DNA of 64,000 nucleotides from Streptomyces sp. NBC_00654 (GCF_026341775.1 NZ_JAPEOB010000002.1:1178001-1242000); one strand, 5' to 3'. Positions 52,007-61,074 are shown, counted from the stretch's first letter. Notes: generated by a model not told the origin, from the letters alone. A program made the numbers and translations.

Positions 52007-53425
52007 TCAGACAGCCGGTGCGTCGGGCCCGATCCTGCTGCGTACCGCGGTCTGCACCTCGGCCTCCTCGGCCGGGTCCGCGGCCAGCCGGCGCAGGCGC
52101 TCGGCGACCCGGATGTCCCCGGTCTCGGCGTGGAGCGCGGCGAGCTCCCGGGTGGTCTCCTCGCAGTCCCACAGGCACTCCACCGCGAATCCGGTGGCGA
52201 AGGACGGGTCGGTGGCGGCCAGGGCCCGCGCGGCCCGGCCGCGCAGGTGCGAGGAGGACGTCTCGCGGTAGACATGGCGCAGCACGGGCGCGGCGCAGGC
52301 GATGCCCAGGCGGCCGGTGCCGTCGACGAGGGTCCACAGCCGCCGGGCGTCGGCGCCGTCGCCGCGTACGGCTTCGCGCAGGGCGCCGAGGACGAGCGGG
52401 GCGTCCTGGGCCGTTCCCCGGCAGGCGAGGATCCCGCCGGCCGAGGCGCCGAGCGCGTCGGGCCGGTGGGCCCAGCTCCGCGCCCGGTCCACGGCGGCTT
52501 CACCGGGCATCCGCTCGAACGCGGCGACGGCCGCATCGGCGACGGAGCGCGCGGGGCTGAGGGCGGCGGCCTCGATGAGGTCGAGCACGGCCGGGTCCTG
52601 GGCCTCGACGAGATAGTGCAGCGCGGCGCAGCGGGCGCCCTCGGGGCCGCTGCGGGCCGCCTCGACGATCATCGGCCGGTCGTCGGGGCCGGCGACCGCG
52701 GCGAGGCAGCGGGCGGCCGGGACGTGCAGTTCGCTGCCGCGTTCCAGTGCCTGCTGGGCCCAGTCGAAGACGGCCTGGACGCTCCAGCCGGGGCGCGGGC
52801 CACCAGGGCGCATCTGGCGCTGCCACCGGTCGAACGAGCCCTGTTCGGTGGCGGCTCTGACCCGGGCGCCGACCTCGTCGCGCGGATCGTCGGCCCACAG
52901 CCGCCAGGGGCGCGGTTCGAAGGCGTCCCGTACGGCGACGGCCAGGTCGGCGGCGCCTTCCTCGGTGGCCGGGAAGCGGCCGAGGACGGGCACGGCCAGT
53001 GAGCGCAGCCCCGCGTCGTCGTCGCGCAGGGCGAGCTCGTCGAGCGCCCAGGCCCAGTTGGCCCCGGTGGCCGCGTACCGCCGCAGCAGCGCCAGGGCGT
53101 CCGCACGTCCGTAGGAGGCGAGGTGCCCCAGGACCGCGAGCGCCAGGCCCGTCCGGGAGTCCTCGGTGTCGAGGTGGTCCTCGGGATCGCGCAGGTGCCG
53201 CTCGATCTCCTCGATGCCGCCGTCGAGATCGAGGTACAGGCGGGCGTAGTAGAGGGAGCGGTTCTCGACCTGCCAGTCGTGCCGCGGATCGCTCAGGACG
53301 CAGTGGTTGAGGGCCGCGAGGGCCTCGGGGCGCGGTGCGGCGAGTGCGTGGAGCGTGCCGTCGCCGCGGCCCCTCTGCAACAGGCCGAGCAGGGTGCCGC
53401 TCGGCGCTATGAACGGATCGAACAT
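52007..53425 (-). CDS. HEAT-repeat protein
   Basis: 472 residues from ATG 53425. Apart from the first 25 residues it is a chain of about 10-12 helical pairs with alanine-rich consensus, for example [47 protein letters not shown] and [24 protein letters not shown] (read in parts). HEAT-type solenoids mediate protein-protein contacts. The N-terminus [28 protein letters not shown] is typical of a Streptomyces family of unknown function. It lies 161 bases upstream of the oxoprolinase gene, same direction; no functional link is evident. Confidence 0.8.
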   Translation of the reverse strand: MFDPFIAPSGTLLGLLQRGRGDGTLHALAAPRPEALAALNHCVLSDPRHDWQVENRSLYYARLYLDLDGGIEEIERHLRDPEDHLDTEDSRTGLALAVLGHLASYGRADALALLRRYAATGANWAWALDELALRDDDAGLRSLAVPVLGRFPATEEGAADLAVAVRDAFEPRPWRLWADDPRDEVGARVRAATEQGSFDRWQRQMRPGGPRPGWSVQAVFDWAQQALERGSELHVPAARCLAAVAGPDDRPMIVEAARSGPEGARCAALHYLVEAQDPAVLDLIEAAALSPARSVADAAVAAFERMPGEAAVDRARSWAHRPDALGASAGGILACRGTAQDAPLVLGALREAVRGDGADARRLWTLVDGTGRLGIACAAPVLRHVYRETSSSHLRGRAARALAATDPSFATGFAVECLWDCEETTRELAALHAETGDIRVAERLRRLAADPAEEAEVQTAVRSRIGPDAPAV

Positions 53426-53689
53426 GGAAAATGCCTCACATCAAGCTGTCGACGCAACCGGGACTGTGCCGTTCCACGTGCCCGAGGGCACTATGCCGCG
53501 CAGCAACATGATCGGCCGACCGCCGTCTTCTGCCTGGTGTAGACCATCTTCCTCTGCCTCTCGTCGGTGGTCCGGAGCGGACCCGCGACGTCATGATGAC
53601 CCAGCCATTTCGCCACCGCGACCACATTTACGACGGACCGGTCACGGGACATACCGGCGGGCATGCCGCACGGCAGGCCCGCGGGCGCC

Positions 53690-54082
53690 TCAGCGGGCAC
53701 CGAAGAGTTCCAGCAGGTCGGCCTTGCCGAACACGTGCGCCGTGTCCAGCGCGGACGGCGTTCCGGCGGCCGGATCGGCGCCCGCGGCGAGCAGCGCCTC
53801 GATCACGGTCCGCTCGCCCTTGAAGACGGCTCCGGCGAGCGGTGTCTGCCCCCGGTCGTTGGCCCGGCCCGGGTCGGCGCCGCGGGCGGCGAGGGCGGTG
53901 ACCGCCGCCGCGTGCCCGTGATAGGCGGCGAGCATCAGCAGCGAGTCGCCCCGGTCGTTGGTGAGGTTGGCGGGCACACCCGCGTCGACGTACGCGACGA
54001 GCGCGTCGGTCTCACCGCGGCGGGCCAGGTCGAAGACCTTGGCCGCCAGCTCGACCACCTCGGGATCGGGGGTTTCGCTCAT
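53690..54082 (-). CDS. Ankyrin-repeat protein
   Basis: 130 residues from ATG 54082 (MSETPDPEVVELAAKVFDLAR), with GGAAGG 11 bases upstream. Three ankyrin repeats are readable: GETDALVAYVDAGVPANLTN, DRGDSLLMLAAYHGHAAAVT-ALAARGADPGRAN, and DRGQTPLAGAVFKGERTVIE-ALLAAGADP. Small soluble interaction module; Streptomyces has many, often next to catalases or other enzymes, without a known role. The gap to the HEAT gene (264 bases) shows nothing recognisable. Confidence 0.88.
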   Translation of the reverse strand: MSETPDPEVVELAAKVFDLARRGETDALVAYVDAGVPANLTNDRGDSLLMLAAYHGHAAAVTALAARGADPGRANDRGQTPLAGAVFKGERTVIEALLAAGADPAAGTPSALDTAHVFGKADLLELFGAR

Positions 54083-54393
54083 CGGACGGACCGCCTTCCA
54101 TAACCGTTCATGCTGCCGCTGACCAGGTGGGGTGCACGGCACAGGGCCGTACGAGTGAATCGACAGGGTACTGCTCCGGGTCCGACATGCCCCGGCCCGG
54201 ATGCGGCAACACATCACCGCGAGTGACTCCTGCCCGGCACGGGAGCCGAAATGCTCCTCCGGGCAACCAACTTCCGTCTGCCAATCAGGTGAAAATCATC
54301 ACTTTTCACCTGATTGTCCTCTTTATCGTATAGATACTTCCTGTGAGCCTGGAAGGACTCATGGTGACTGTCCCCCCAACCAGGAGAACACTC
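54083..54393. promoter_or_regulatory. Regulatory region upstream of the FtsK-like operon (311 bases)
   Basis: From the ankyrin-gene start to the small membrane-protein start. The right half (54275-54345) is unusually AT-rich for this genome and contains the 14-bp palindrome listed separately and TTATCGTATAGATAC, which offers a TATAGA -10 at 54329. The left half shows only short GC-rich words. Confidence 0.6.
54282..54316. promoter_or_regulatory. Perfect 14-bp inverted repeat, candidate operator
   Basis: CAATCAGGTGAAAA (54282-54295), spacer TCATCAC, TTTTCACCTGATTG (54303-54316). It lies 13 bases upstream of a TATAGA -10-like hexamer and about 78 bases upstream of the small membrane-protein gene. 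Its AT content and symmetry suit a dimeric repressor site (GntR- or Xre-type); an mRNA hairpin is also possible. Confidence 0.75.
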
Positions 54394-54588
54394 ATGATCC
54401 TTTCCATCTCGGGCGTCGTCCTGCTCGGCATCATCGTCTTCCTGTTCTTCAAGAAGGACGGGCTCAAGGCGTCGCACGCCCTCATCTGTGCCCTGTTCGG
54501 CTTCTATCTGGCCGGCACCGCCATCGCTCCGAGCATCACAGCGGGCGGGGCGAGCCTCGCCGGCCTGCTGGGCGGGATCAAGTTCTGA
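54394..54588 (+). CDS. Small membrane protein (Spd-like) upstream of an FtsK/TraB-like ATPase
   Basis: 64 residues from ATG 54394, with AGGAG 7 bases upstream; the longer frame from 54343 has no site. Two hydrophobic segments (ILSISGVVLLGIIVFLFF and HALICALFGFYLAGTAIAPSI) flank KKDGLKAS, and the end is glycine-rich (AGGASLAGLLGGIKF). The size and place, 38 bases before a TraB/FtsK-like gene, recall the small plasmid-spread (Spd) proteins of actinomycete conjugative elements; that link is inferred from context. Confidence 0.7.
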   Translation: MILSISGVVLLGIIVFLFFKKDGLKASHALICALFGFYLAGTAIAPSITAGGASLAGLLGGIKF

Positions 54589-54626
54589 CGCTCCGCGACC
54601 GCTTCCACCCCCTTCAGGAGACAGAT

Positions 54627-56357
54627 GTGGCCCGGCGACCACTCCCCCGCATTCTGACCAGCGGCAGCGCTTCGATCGCTCGCAGTCGAGAGTTCGCGCG
54701 CACGGCCGCCGACAGCGCCACCGACGTGCTCCAGCCACTGATCACGGTCACCCGTGGTCTGCGGCTGCTGGCCGTGGCGGGCCGGCGGAGGTGGGTGGCG
54801 ACCCCCAAGGAGCGGCGTGGCCCCATGCTGTTCCTCGGCGCGGCCTGTGTACTCGTGGTGGCGCTCATCCCGTACGGGCCCGGAATGGCCGTGATCACGG
54901 TGATGGGCGCCGCCGCATGGACGGGCCGGGAACGCACCCCGGTGAGAACCGGGCCCGACGAGGCGGAGACCGGGCGGCTGCAGTCGCTCTACGACGCGCT
55001 CGTGCCCTACTTCTCCGTGGCCGACGACCCCGGTCCGCTGTTCTCCCACGGCGGTGACTGGGAAAAGGTCTTCAGCGGCTTCACCTTCGACGGCGACGGG
55101 CGCCTCACCCGCCTCCAGGTGACGTACCCGGCGTACTTCACCGACGGCGAGGAGTCCTCGCGGGCCCGGATCGAGCAGTTGCTGCACGCCAAGTCGGGCC
55201 GCGGCCGTGAGTACCGCTTCGCCTGGGACGAGGAGGCCAACCAGCTCGTGATGACCGTGCTCGGCCCGCTCCCCACCTCCATCGCCGCCCAGCGCTTCGT
55301 CACCTCCCCCGGCGAGACGGTCCTCGGCTTCACCGACGCGGACGCGGTCCGGCGCACCGTGCCGGTACGGGACGGCGAGGAGACCCGTGACGCCTCCCCC
55401 GTCGTCTGGCGGACCGGCGCCCGCTCCACGGAACCGCATCTGCTGGCCGTCGGGCAGCCCGGCAGCGGCACCACGACCCTGCTGCGCTCCATCGCCCTCC
55501 AGGCCCTCCAGCACGGCGACGTCCTCGTCGTCGAAGGCAGCGGAACGGGCGAGTACGGCTGTCTGACCGGGCGGGCCGGAGTCCTCGCCGTGGAGTGCGG
55601 GCTCTCCGGAGCGCTGGCGGCCCTCGAATGGGCCGCGCACGAGACGGAGCGGCGCCTGATCACCGCCAACCGCGCACGGCAGGCCGGGCATCCCGCCCCC
55701 GACGACATCAGGCGCCCGCTCTGGATCCTGCTGGACCGGCCCAGCGCCCTCGCGCCCCTCGCGGCGGCCGACGGGCGGCCCGATCCGCAGGAACTGCTCC
55801 AGGTGCCGCTGCGGCACGGCCGGGCGGCGGGGGTCATCGTGGTCATGACCGACCAGTTCGACTGCCTGGACAGCCTCACGGAGACCGTACGGACGCACAC
55901 CCGGGCCCGGGTCGTCCTCGGCCCGGCCTCGCACGAACAGGCCGAGTCCGTGCTGGGTGTCCGGCCGCACACCACGCCGGCCGCCGAGGTCCCGGCGGGC
56001 CGGGGGTACGCCCGGCTCGGCACCGGTCCGGTGCTGCGGCTCCAGGTGCCGGCCACACCGGACCCGCACGACGACGCCACCAGCGAGACGCACCGCCGGG
56101 CGGTGCTGGACCTGCTGCCCGGCCACGAGACGCCGCTGGACGCGGACGCCGCCGAGCCGCTGCCCGTTCCCGTGCCCGTTCCCGTGCCCGTGCCCGTCGA
56201 AGCGATCCCGGCAGAAACGGTTCCGGCGGAAGAACCGGTGGAAGCGGTTCCGGCCGGGACCGGGTCCCTCGGCACGGTGCCCGTCGAGGCGGTGCCGAGG
56301 GACACCAGGGCGCCGGAGCCGGCGGGCAGGCCCCAGCCCGCGGTCGCAGAGGGATGA
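54627..56357 (+). CDS. FtsK/TraB-like ATPase with altered Walker A
   Basis: 576 residues from GTG 54627, with AGGAG 6 bases upstream. Residues about 67-98 hold two membrane segments (GPMLFLGAACVLVVALIPYG, MAVITVMGAAAW). The middle (110-260) precedes an ATPase core with LLAVGQPGSGTTTLLRSIA (276-284 is the P-loop), where threonine replaces the usual lysine, RPLWILLDRP as Walker B-like strand and GVIVVMTDQFD. The tail has a PVPVPV run and PAE/PVEAVP repeats. It resembles Streptomyces septal DNA-translocator proteins of the TraB/FtsK type, but the missing lysine makes ATP use doubtful. Confidence 0.75.
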   Translation: MARRPLPRILTSGSASIARSREFARTAADSATDVLQPLITVTRGLRLLAVAGRRRWVATPKERRGPMLFLGAACVLVVALIPYGPGMAVITVMGAAAWTGRERTPVRTGPDEAETGRLQSLYDALVPYFSVADDPGPLFSHGGDWEKVFSGFTFDGDGRLTRLQVTYPAYFTDGEESSRARIEQLLHAKSGRGREYRFAWDEEANQLVMTVLGPLPTSIAAQRFVTSPGETVLGFTDADAVRRTVPVRDGEETRDASPVVWRTGARSTEPHLLAVGQPGSGTTTLLRSIALQALQHGDVLVVEGSGTGEYGCLTGRAGVLAVECGLSGALAALEWAAHETERRLITANRARQAGHPAPDDIRRPLWILLDRPSALAPLAAADGRPDPQELLQVPLRHGRAAGVIVVMTDQFDCLDSLTETVRTHTRARVVLGPASHEQAESVLGVRPHTTPAAEVPAGRGYARLGTGPVLRLQVPATPDPHDDATSETHRRAVLDLLPGHETPLDADAAEPLPVPVPVPVPVPVEAIPAETVPAEEPVEAVPAGTGSLGTVPVEAVPRDTRAPEPAGRPQPAVAEG

Positions 56358-56360
56358 CGC

Positions 56361-56434
56361 CCCCGTCCCGTACGGCCCGGGGCGGACAGCGGATCTCCGG
56401 GTCCGCCGTCCGTCCGGCGCCGTACGGGACGGGG
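56361..56434. terminator. Nested 16-bp hairpin between convergent genes
   Basis: CCCCGTCCCGTACGGC (56361-56376) pairs perfectly with 56419-56434; inside the loop GCGGAC and GTCCGC form a second stem. It fills the 86-base gap between the FtsK-like gene and the MocR gene and would stop transcription from both sides. Confidence 0.8.
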
Positions 56435-56443
56435 CCGGGGCGC

Positions 56444-57943
56444 TCAGGCCACGAAGCTCCGCGGGGTCTCCACCCCGGCGCCCGCACCCGACCTCACCAG
56501 CTCGGCGGCGGCGGCGAGCCGCACGGCCGCCTCGTCCGCCACCGGGCCGCCCACCGTGAACGGAAGCCGCACATAGCCCTCGAACGCCCCGTCCACGCCG
56601 AACCGGGGGCCGGACGGCACCCGGACGCCGACCCGCTCGCCCGCCACCGCCAGCCGGGACCCGGAGAGGCCGCCCGTACGTACCCAGAGGGTCAGCCCGC
56701 CGCGCGGGGTCTCGAACTCCCAGTCGGGCAGTTCCCGGCGCAGCGCGGCGATCAGGTCGTCGCGGTTCTCCCGGGCCTGGCCGCGCCGGACCTCCACCGC
56801 CTGCTCCCAGCCGCCGGTCCGCATCAGCCAGTTGATGGCGAGCTGTTCCAGTACCGGTGTGCCCATGTCGGCGTACGCGCGGGCGGCCACCAGGCTGCGG
56901 ATCACATCCGGGGCGGCCCGCACCCAGCCGATCCGCATCCCGGCCCAGAACGCCTTGCTCGCCGAACCCACGGTCAGGACCGTGCTGCCCGCGGGATCGA
57001 AGGCGCAGACGCGGCGCGGCATCTCGGTATCGGCGTCCAGGCGCAGTTCGTTCATGGTCTCGTCGACGACCAGGACCGTACCGGCGGAGCGGGCCGCGTC
57101 GACCAGGGCCCTGCGCTGCTGTTCGTCGGCCAGCGCGCCGGTCGGGTTGTGGAAGTCGGCGACGACGTAGGCGAGCCGGGGGGCCGAATCGCGCAGCGCC
57201 TGCCGCCAGCGGTTCATGTCCCAGCCGCGCAGCCCCTCCTCCATCGCCACCGGCACCAGGCGGGCGCCGGCCTCGCGCATCAGCTGGAGGATGTTGGCGT
57301 AGCTGGGCGACTCCACCGCGATGCGCTCACCGCGTCCGGCGAAGAGGTGGCAGATGGCGTCTATCGCGCCCATGGCGCCGGTGGTGACCATGATCTGTTC
57401 CGGCATCGTCGGAATGCCGCACTCGATGTAGCGGTCGGCGATCATCTGCCGCAGCGCGGGCAGACCCGCCGGGTAGTCACCATGGGTGTGCGCGTACGGA
57501 GGCAGCTCCTCCAGCGCGCCCTGGACGGCGCGGGTCAGCCATGGCTCGGGGGCGGGCAGCGAGGCGCAGCCCAGGTCGATCATCGAGCCCAGCGACTCCG
57601 GGGGGAGCGGTTCGAGTCCGCGGGCCGGCAGCGGGTTTCCCGCCGGGACCGCGGTCCAGCTGCCGGCGCCGCGGCGGGACTCCAGGAACCCCTCGGCCCG
57701 CAGGGCCTCGTAGGCGGCGGCCACCGTGGTCCGGCTGAGGGCCAGGGCCAGGGCCAGTTCACGTTCGGCGGGCAGCCGGGCGGCGACCGGGACCCGGCCT
57801 TCGAGGACGAGCAGCCGCACCCCGTCGGCGAGCGCCCGGTAGGCGGGCGGTCTGCGGCTGCCCGATCCGGCCGGCCGGGGCTGCTGGGCCTGGAGCTGCC
57901 GGGCGAGCTGCGCGGCCCCCACCGTCGAAGTCCATTGCACCAT
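56444..57943 (-). CDS. MocR-type regulator: GntR HTH fused to aminotransferase (YczR-like)
   Basis: 499 residues from ATG 57943 (MVQWTSTVGAAQLARQL), with AAGGTGG 10 bases upstream. Winged helix of the GntR type at about 45-110 (LPAERELALALALSRTTVAAAYEAL) followed by a type I aminotransferase fold with VVADFHNPTGAL, VVDETMNEL and the cofactor lysine in SASKAFWAGMRIGW. MocR proteins use pyridoxal phosphate or its adducts as a signal. It is divergent from the yczE-like gene with a perfect palindrome between, the arrangement known for YczR/YczE pairs. Confidence 0.92.
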   Translation of the reverse strand: MVQWTSTVGAAQLARQLQAQQPRPAGSGSRRPPAYRALADGVRLLVLEGRVPVAARLPAERELALALALSRTTVAAAYEALRAEGFLESRRGAGSWTAVPAGNPLPARGLEPLPPESLGSMIDLGCASLPAPEPWLTRAVQGALEELPPYAHTHGDYPAGLPALRQMIADRYIECGIPTMPEQIMVTTGAMGAIDAICHLFAGRGERIAVESPSYANILQLMREAGARLVPVAMEEGLRGWDMNRWRQALRDSAPRLAYVVADFHNPTGALADEQQRRALVDAARSAGTVLVVDETMNELRLDADTEMPRRVCAFDPAGSTVLTVGSASKAFWAGMRIGWVRAAPDVIRSLVAARAYADMGTPVLEQLAINWLMRTGGWEQAVEVRRGQARENRDDLIAALRRELPDWEFETPRGGLTLWVRTGGLSGSRLAVAGERVGVRVPSGPRFGVDGAFEGYVRLPFTVGGPVADEAAVRLAAAAELVRSGAGAGVETPRSFVA

Positions 57944-57964
57944 CGAAATCAGTCCACCTTCCTC

Positions 57965-57991
57965 GGATTGGCCATGGTTGGTGGCCAATCC
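57965..57991. promoter_or_regulatory. Palindromic operator between the MocR gene and yczE-like gene
   Basis: GGATTGGCCA (57965-57974), spacer TGGTTGG, TGGCCAATCC (57982-57991): perfect 10-bp arms in the 103-base divergent gap. Almost certainly the binding site of the MocR regulator, placed to control both directions. Confidence 0.82.
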
Positions 57992-58046
57992 CCCGCCCCA
58001 GAGTAACCGTGAAGCAGTCCACAACCACCACATCAGGGGGCACCAC

Positions 58047-58715
58047 TTGTTCAGGACCACCACCCCGAGCGGAACCCACCTCACGCGGCGGCTGGTCCAG
58101 CTGTACGTCGGTCTGGCGTTGTACGGCGCGAGTGCGGCTCTCCTGGTACGTGCCGGGCTGGGCCTGGAGCCGTGGGGCGTACTGCACCAGGGCCTCGCCG
58201 AACTGACCGGCATATCCATCGGCGTCGTCTCGATCATCGTCGGCGCGGTCGTCCTGCTGCTCTGGATCCCGCTCCGGCAGCGCCCCGGGCTCGGCACCGT
58301 GTCGAACGTCTTCGTGGTCGGCCTGGCCATGGACGGCACCCTCGCCCTGCTGCCCGAGACGCACGGGCTCGCGGCGCGGATCCCGCTGATGCTCGCGGGC
58401 ATCGTGTTCAACGGGGTGGCGACGGGGCTGTACATCGCGGCCCGGTTCGGCCCCGGCCCGCGCGACGGGCTGATGACCGGCCTGAACCGGGTCACCGGGC
58501 AATCCATCCGGCTGGTCCGCACGGCGATAGAGGTGGCCGTCGTGGTGACCGGCTTCCTGCTCGGCGGCTCGCTCGGCGTCGGCACGGTCGTCTACGCGCT
58601 GGCGATCGGCCCCCTCGCCCAGATCTTCCTGCGGGTGTTCGCCGTCCCCGCGCCGGCCGAGGGCCCCGGGGACGTTGCCGCCACGACACCGGAGCAGTCC
58701 ATACTGCCGCAGTGA
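58047..58715 (+). CDS. YczE/YyaS-like membrane protein
   Basis: 222 residues from TTG 58047 (LFRTTTPSGTHLTRRLVQLYVG), preceded by GGGGG about 7 bases upstream; the start is not certain. About five to six membrane segments, with the family block LVRAGLGLEPWGVLHQGLAELTG and later GPGPRDGLMTGLNRVTG, which identify the YczE/YyaS family. The function is unknown; partnership with MocR regulators suggests transport or export of a vitamin B6-related or other small molecule (inference). Its stop overlaps the next gene by 4 bases. Confidence 0.85.
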   Translation: MFRTTTPSGTHLTRRLVQLYVGLALYGASAALLVRAGLGLEPWGVLHQGLAELTGISIGVVSIIVGAVVLLLWIPLRQRPGLGTVSNVFVVGLAMDGTLALLPETHGLAARIPLMLAGIVFNGVATGLYIAARFGPGPRDGLMTGLNRVTGQSIRLVRTAIEVAVVVTGFLLGGSLGVGTVVYALAIGPLAQIFLRVFAVPAPAEGPGDVAATTPEQSILPQ

Positions 58716-59476
58716 ACTCAGGACGCCACCCCTATCTGGACCACCCCACGACGATCCCGTTCGCCCACCGCGGCGGGACGGCGAACGGGGTGGAGAACAC
58801 CGCGGCCGCCTTTCGCAGGGCGGCCGCCGCGGGTTACCGCTACTTCGAGACCGATGTGCACACCACGGCCGACGGGCGGCTCGTCGCCTTCCACGACGCC
58901 ACGCTGGACCGGGTGACGGACGCGCGGGGCCGGATATCGCAGCTGCCGTGGAGCGAGGTGAGCAGGGCCAGGGTGGCGGGCAGCGAACCGCTGCCGCTCT
59001 TCGAGGAACTGCTGGAGGAGTTTCCCGAGGCCCGCTGGAACGTCGATCTGAAGGCGGAGTCCGCGCTCGCGCCGCTCCTCGCCCTGATCCGCCGGACCGG
59101 CGCCTGGGACCGGGTGTGCGTCGGCTCGTTCTCGGAGGCGCGGGTGGCCAGGGCGCACCGCCTGGCGGGTCCGCGCCTGGCCACGTCGTACGGCGTGCGC
59201 GGGGTCCTCGGCCTGCGGCTTCGCGCGTACGGCATTCCGGCGGCGCTGCGCGCGGGCGCCGTGTGCGCGCAGGTCCCGGAGAGCCAGAACGGCATCCGGG
59301 TCGTCGACCGGAGCTTCGTCCGCGCCGCGCACGCGCGCGGTCTCCAGGTCCACGTCTGGACGGTGAACGAACCCGAACGGATGGCGGCGCTCCTGGACCT
59401 CGGAGTGGATGGCATCATGACCGATCACATCGAGACGCTGCGAACGGTGCTGAACGAGCGGGGGGCCTGGTCCTGA
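58712..59476 (+). CDS. Glycerophosphodiester phosphodiesterase family protein
   Basis: 254 residues from GTG 58712, overlapping the yczE-like stop as GTGA, so translation is coupled. GDPD motifs in order: FAHRGGTANGVENTAAAF (first catalytic His-Arg), ETDVHTTADGRLVAFHDATL with the metal-binding Glu/Asp and second His, NVDLKAE, and a C-terminal WTVNEPERMAALLDLGVDGIMTD. No signal peptide, so it cleaves glycerophosphodiesters inside the cell, releasing glycerol-3-phosphate. Confidence 0.94.
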   Translation: MNSGRHPYLDHPTTIPFAHRGGTANGVENTAAAFRRAAAAGYRYFETDVHTTADGRLVAFHDATLDRVTDARGRISQLPWSEVSRARVAGSEPLPLFEELLEEFPEARWNVDLKAESALAPLLALIRRTGAWDRVCVGSFSEARVARAHRLAGPRLATSYGVRGVLGLRLRAYGIPAALRAGAVCAQVPESQNGIRVVDRSFVRAAHARGLQVHVWTVNEPERMAALLDLGVDGIMTDHIETLRTVLNERGAWS

Positions 59477-59522
59477 CGCCGGCCCGTCCACGTCCGTACG
59501 GGGTCGATCGAGGGGGCGCGGG

Positions 59523-60899
59523 TTGAGCACCGGAACCACAGGGAAGGCCGATCCGGCGGAGCTGCCGCCGCCGGACGCCGGGGCGGCGGCCGCCCGGCTG
59601 CGTGAGCAACGCGGCTGGTACTTCTACGACTTCGCGTGCTCCGTGTACTCCACGAGCGTGCTCACGGTCTTCCTCGGCCCGTATCTCACGTCGATAGCCA
59701 AGGCCGCGGCGGACCCGGACGGCTTCGTCCATCCGCTGGGCATACCCGTGCGCGCCGGGTCGCTGTTCGCGTACGCCGTCTCGGCGTCCGTCGTGGTGGC
59801 CGTGGTGCTGATGCCGATCGTGGGCGCCGCCGCGGACCGTACGGGCCGCAAGAAACCGCTGCTGGCGGTCGCCGCCTATGTCGGCGCCGCGGCGACGACC
59901 GGGATGTTCTTTCTGGAGGGCCACCGCTATCTGCTGGGCGCCTTCCTGCTGATCGTGGCGAACGCGGCGATCTCGGTGTCGATGGTGCTCTACAACTCCT
60001 ATCTGCCGCAGATCGCCGAGCCGGAGGAGCGCGACGCGGTCTCCTCGCGCGGCTGGGCGTTCGGCTACACCTCGGGCGCACTGGTCCTGGTGCTGAATCT
60101 GGTCCTCTACACGGGCCACGAATCCTTCGGGCTCGCGGAGTCCGACGCGGTACGCATCTGTCTCGCCTCGGCGGGTGTGTGGTGGGGCGCCTTCACGCTC
60201 ATCCCCCTGCGCCGGCTGCGCGACCGACGGGTGACGCCGGACGGCGAGGGGGCCGTCGGCTCCGGCTGGCGTCAGCTCATGGCCACCCTGCGCGACATGC
60301 GCCGCCATCCGCTCACCCTGTCCTTCCTGCTCGCGTACCTCATCTACAACGACGGGGTGCAGACAGTGATCTCGCAGGCCTCGGTGTACGGCTCCGAGGA
60401 ACTGGACCTGGACCAGACGACCCTGATCACGGCGGTGCTGCTGGTGCAGGTGCTCGCGGTGGCGGGGGCGCTGGGGATGGGGCGGCTCGCCCGGGTCCAC
60501 GGTGCGAAGCGCACGATTCTGGCGTCGCTGGTCGTCTGGACGCTGATCCTGGCAGCCGCGTACTTCCTGCCCGCCGGCGCGCCGGCGTTCTTCTACGCCC
60601 TCGCGGCGGCGATCGGCCTGGTCCTGGGCGGGAGCCAGGCGCTGTCCCGTTCGCTGTTCTCGCATCTGGTGCCGCGCGGGAAGGAGGCCGAGTACTTCTC
60701 GGCGTACGAGATGAGCGACCGCGGTCTGAGCTGGCTGGGGCCACTGGTCTTCGGCGTGGCGTACCAGCTGACCGGCAGTTATCGGGAGGCGATCATCTCG
60801 TTGGTCGTGTTCTTCGTGCTCGGTTCCGTGCTGCTCGCGAGGGTCCCGGTACGGCGGGCCGTGGCGGCCGCAGGCAATCCTGTTCCGGAGAGGATTTAG
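59523..60899 (+). CDS. MFS transporter, UMF1/Atg22-like
   Basis: 458 residues from TTG 59523, with AGGGGG about 7 bases upstream. About twelve membrane segments; the opening RGWYFYDFACSVYSTSVLTVF and the segment RGWAFGYTSGALVLVLNLVL are the marks of the UMF1 (Atg22-like) family, with ADRTGRKKPLL as the MFS loop. Yeast Atg22 exports amino acids from the vacuole; substrates of the bacterial relatives are unknown. Follows the GDPD gene by 46 bases and may be co-transcribed. Confidence 0.9.
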   Translation: MSTGTTGKADPAELPPPDAGAAAARLREQRGWYFYDFACSVYSTSVLTVFLGPYLTSIAKAAADPDGFVHPLGIPVRAGSLFAYAVSASVVVAVVLMPIVGAAADRTGRKKPLLAVAAYVGAAATTGMFFLEGHRYLLGAFLLIVANAAISVSMVLYNSYLPQIAEPEERDAVSSRGWAFGYTSGALVLVLNLVLYTGHESFGLAESDAVRICLASAGVWWGAFTLIPLRRLRDRRVTPDGEGAVGSGWRQLMATLRDMRRHPLTLSFLLAYLIYNDGVQTVISQASVYGSEELDLDQTTLITAVLLVQVLAVAGALGMGRLARVHGAKRTILASLVVWTLILAAAYFLPAGAPAFFYALAAAIGLVLGGSQALSRSLFSHLVPRGKEAEYFSAYEMSDRGLSWLGPLVFGVAYQLTGSYREAIISLVVFFVLGSVLLARVPVRRAVAAAGNPVPERI

Positions 60900-61074
60900 A
60901 CGTTCAACTCAAAGGCCGGTAGTGTACGCCTTTGGCCTGCCCGGAGGACCGTTACTGCGAGTGGAAACAGCCAAACCGTTGAGTGACACCTTCCGCCAGA
61001 TGTGACAAACCGGGCAATGGTGGGTACTCAACCCTGAAAAGCAGCGGCACGACGGGCGACGCATGACCGGCAAC

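Noticed and set aside
40000..54000. Complete Wadjet system including the JetD nuclease
   Set aside because: None of the neighbouring genes shows a TOPRIM fold; neighbours are an oxoprolinase, HEAT and ankyrin proteins and a small membrane protein.
54201..54626. Upstream extension of the FtsK-like frame
   Set aside because: It would overlap the palindrome and the 64-residue protein in another frame; GTG 54627 has AGGAG at 6 bases.
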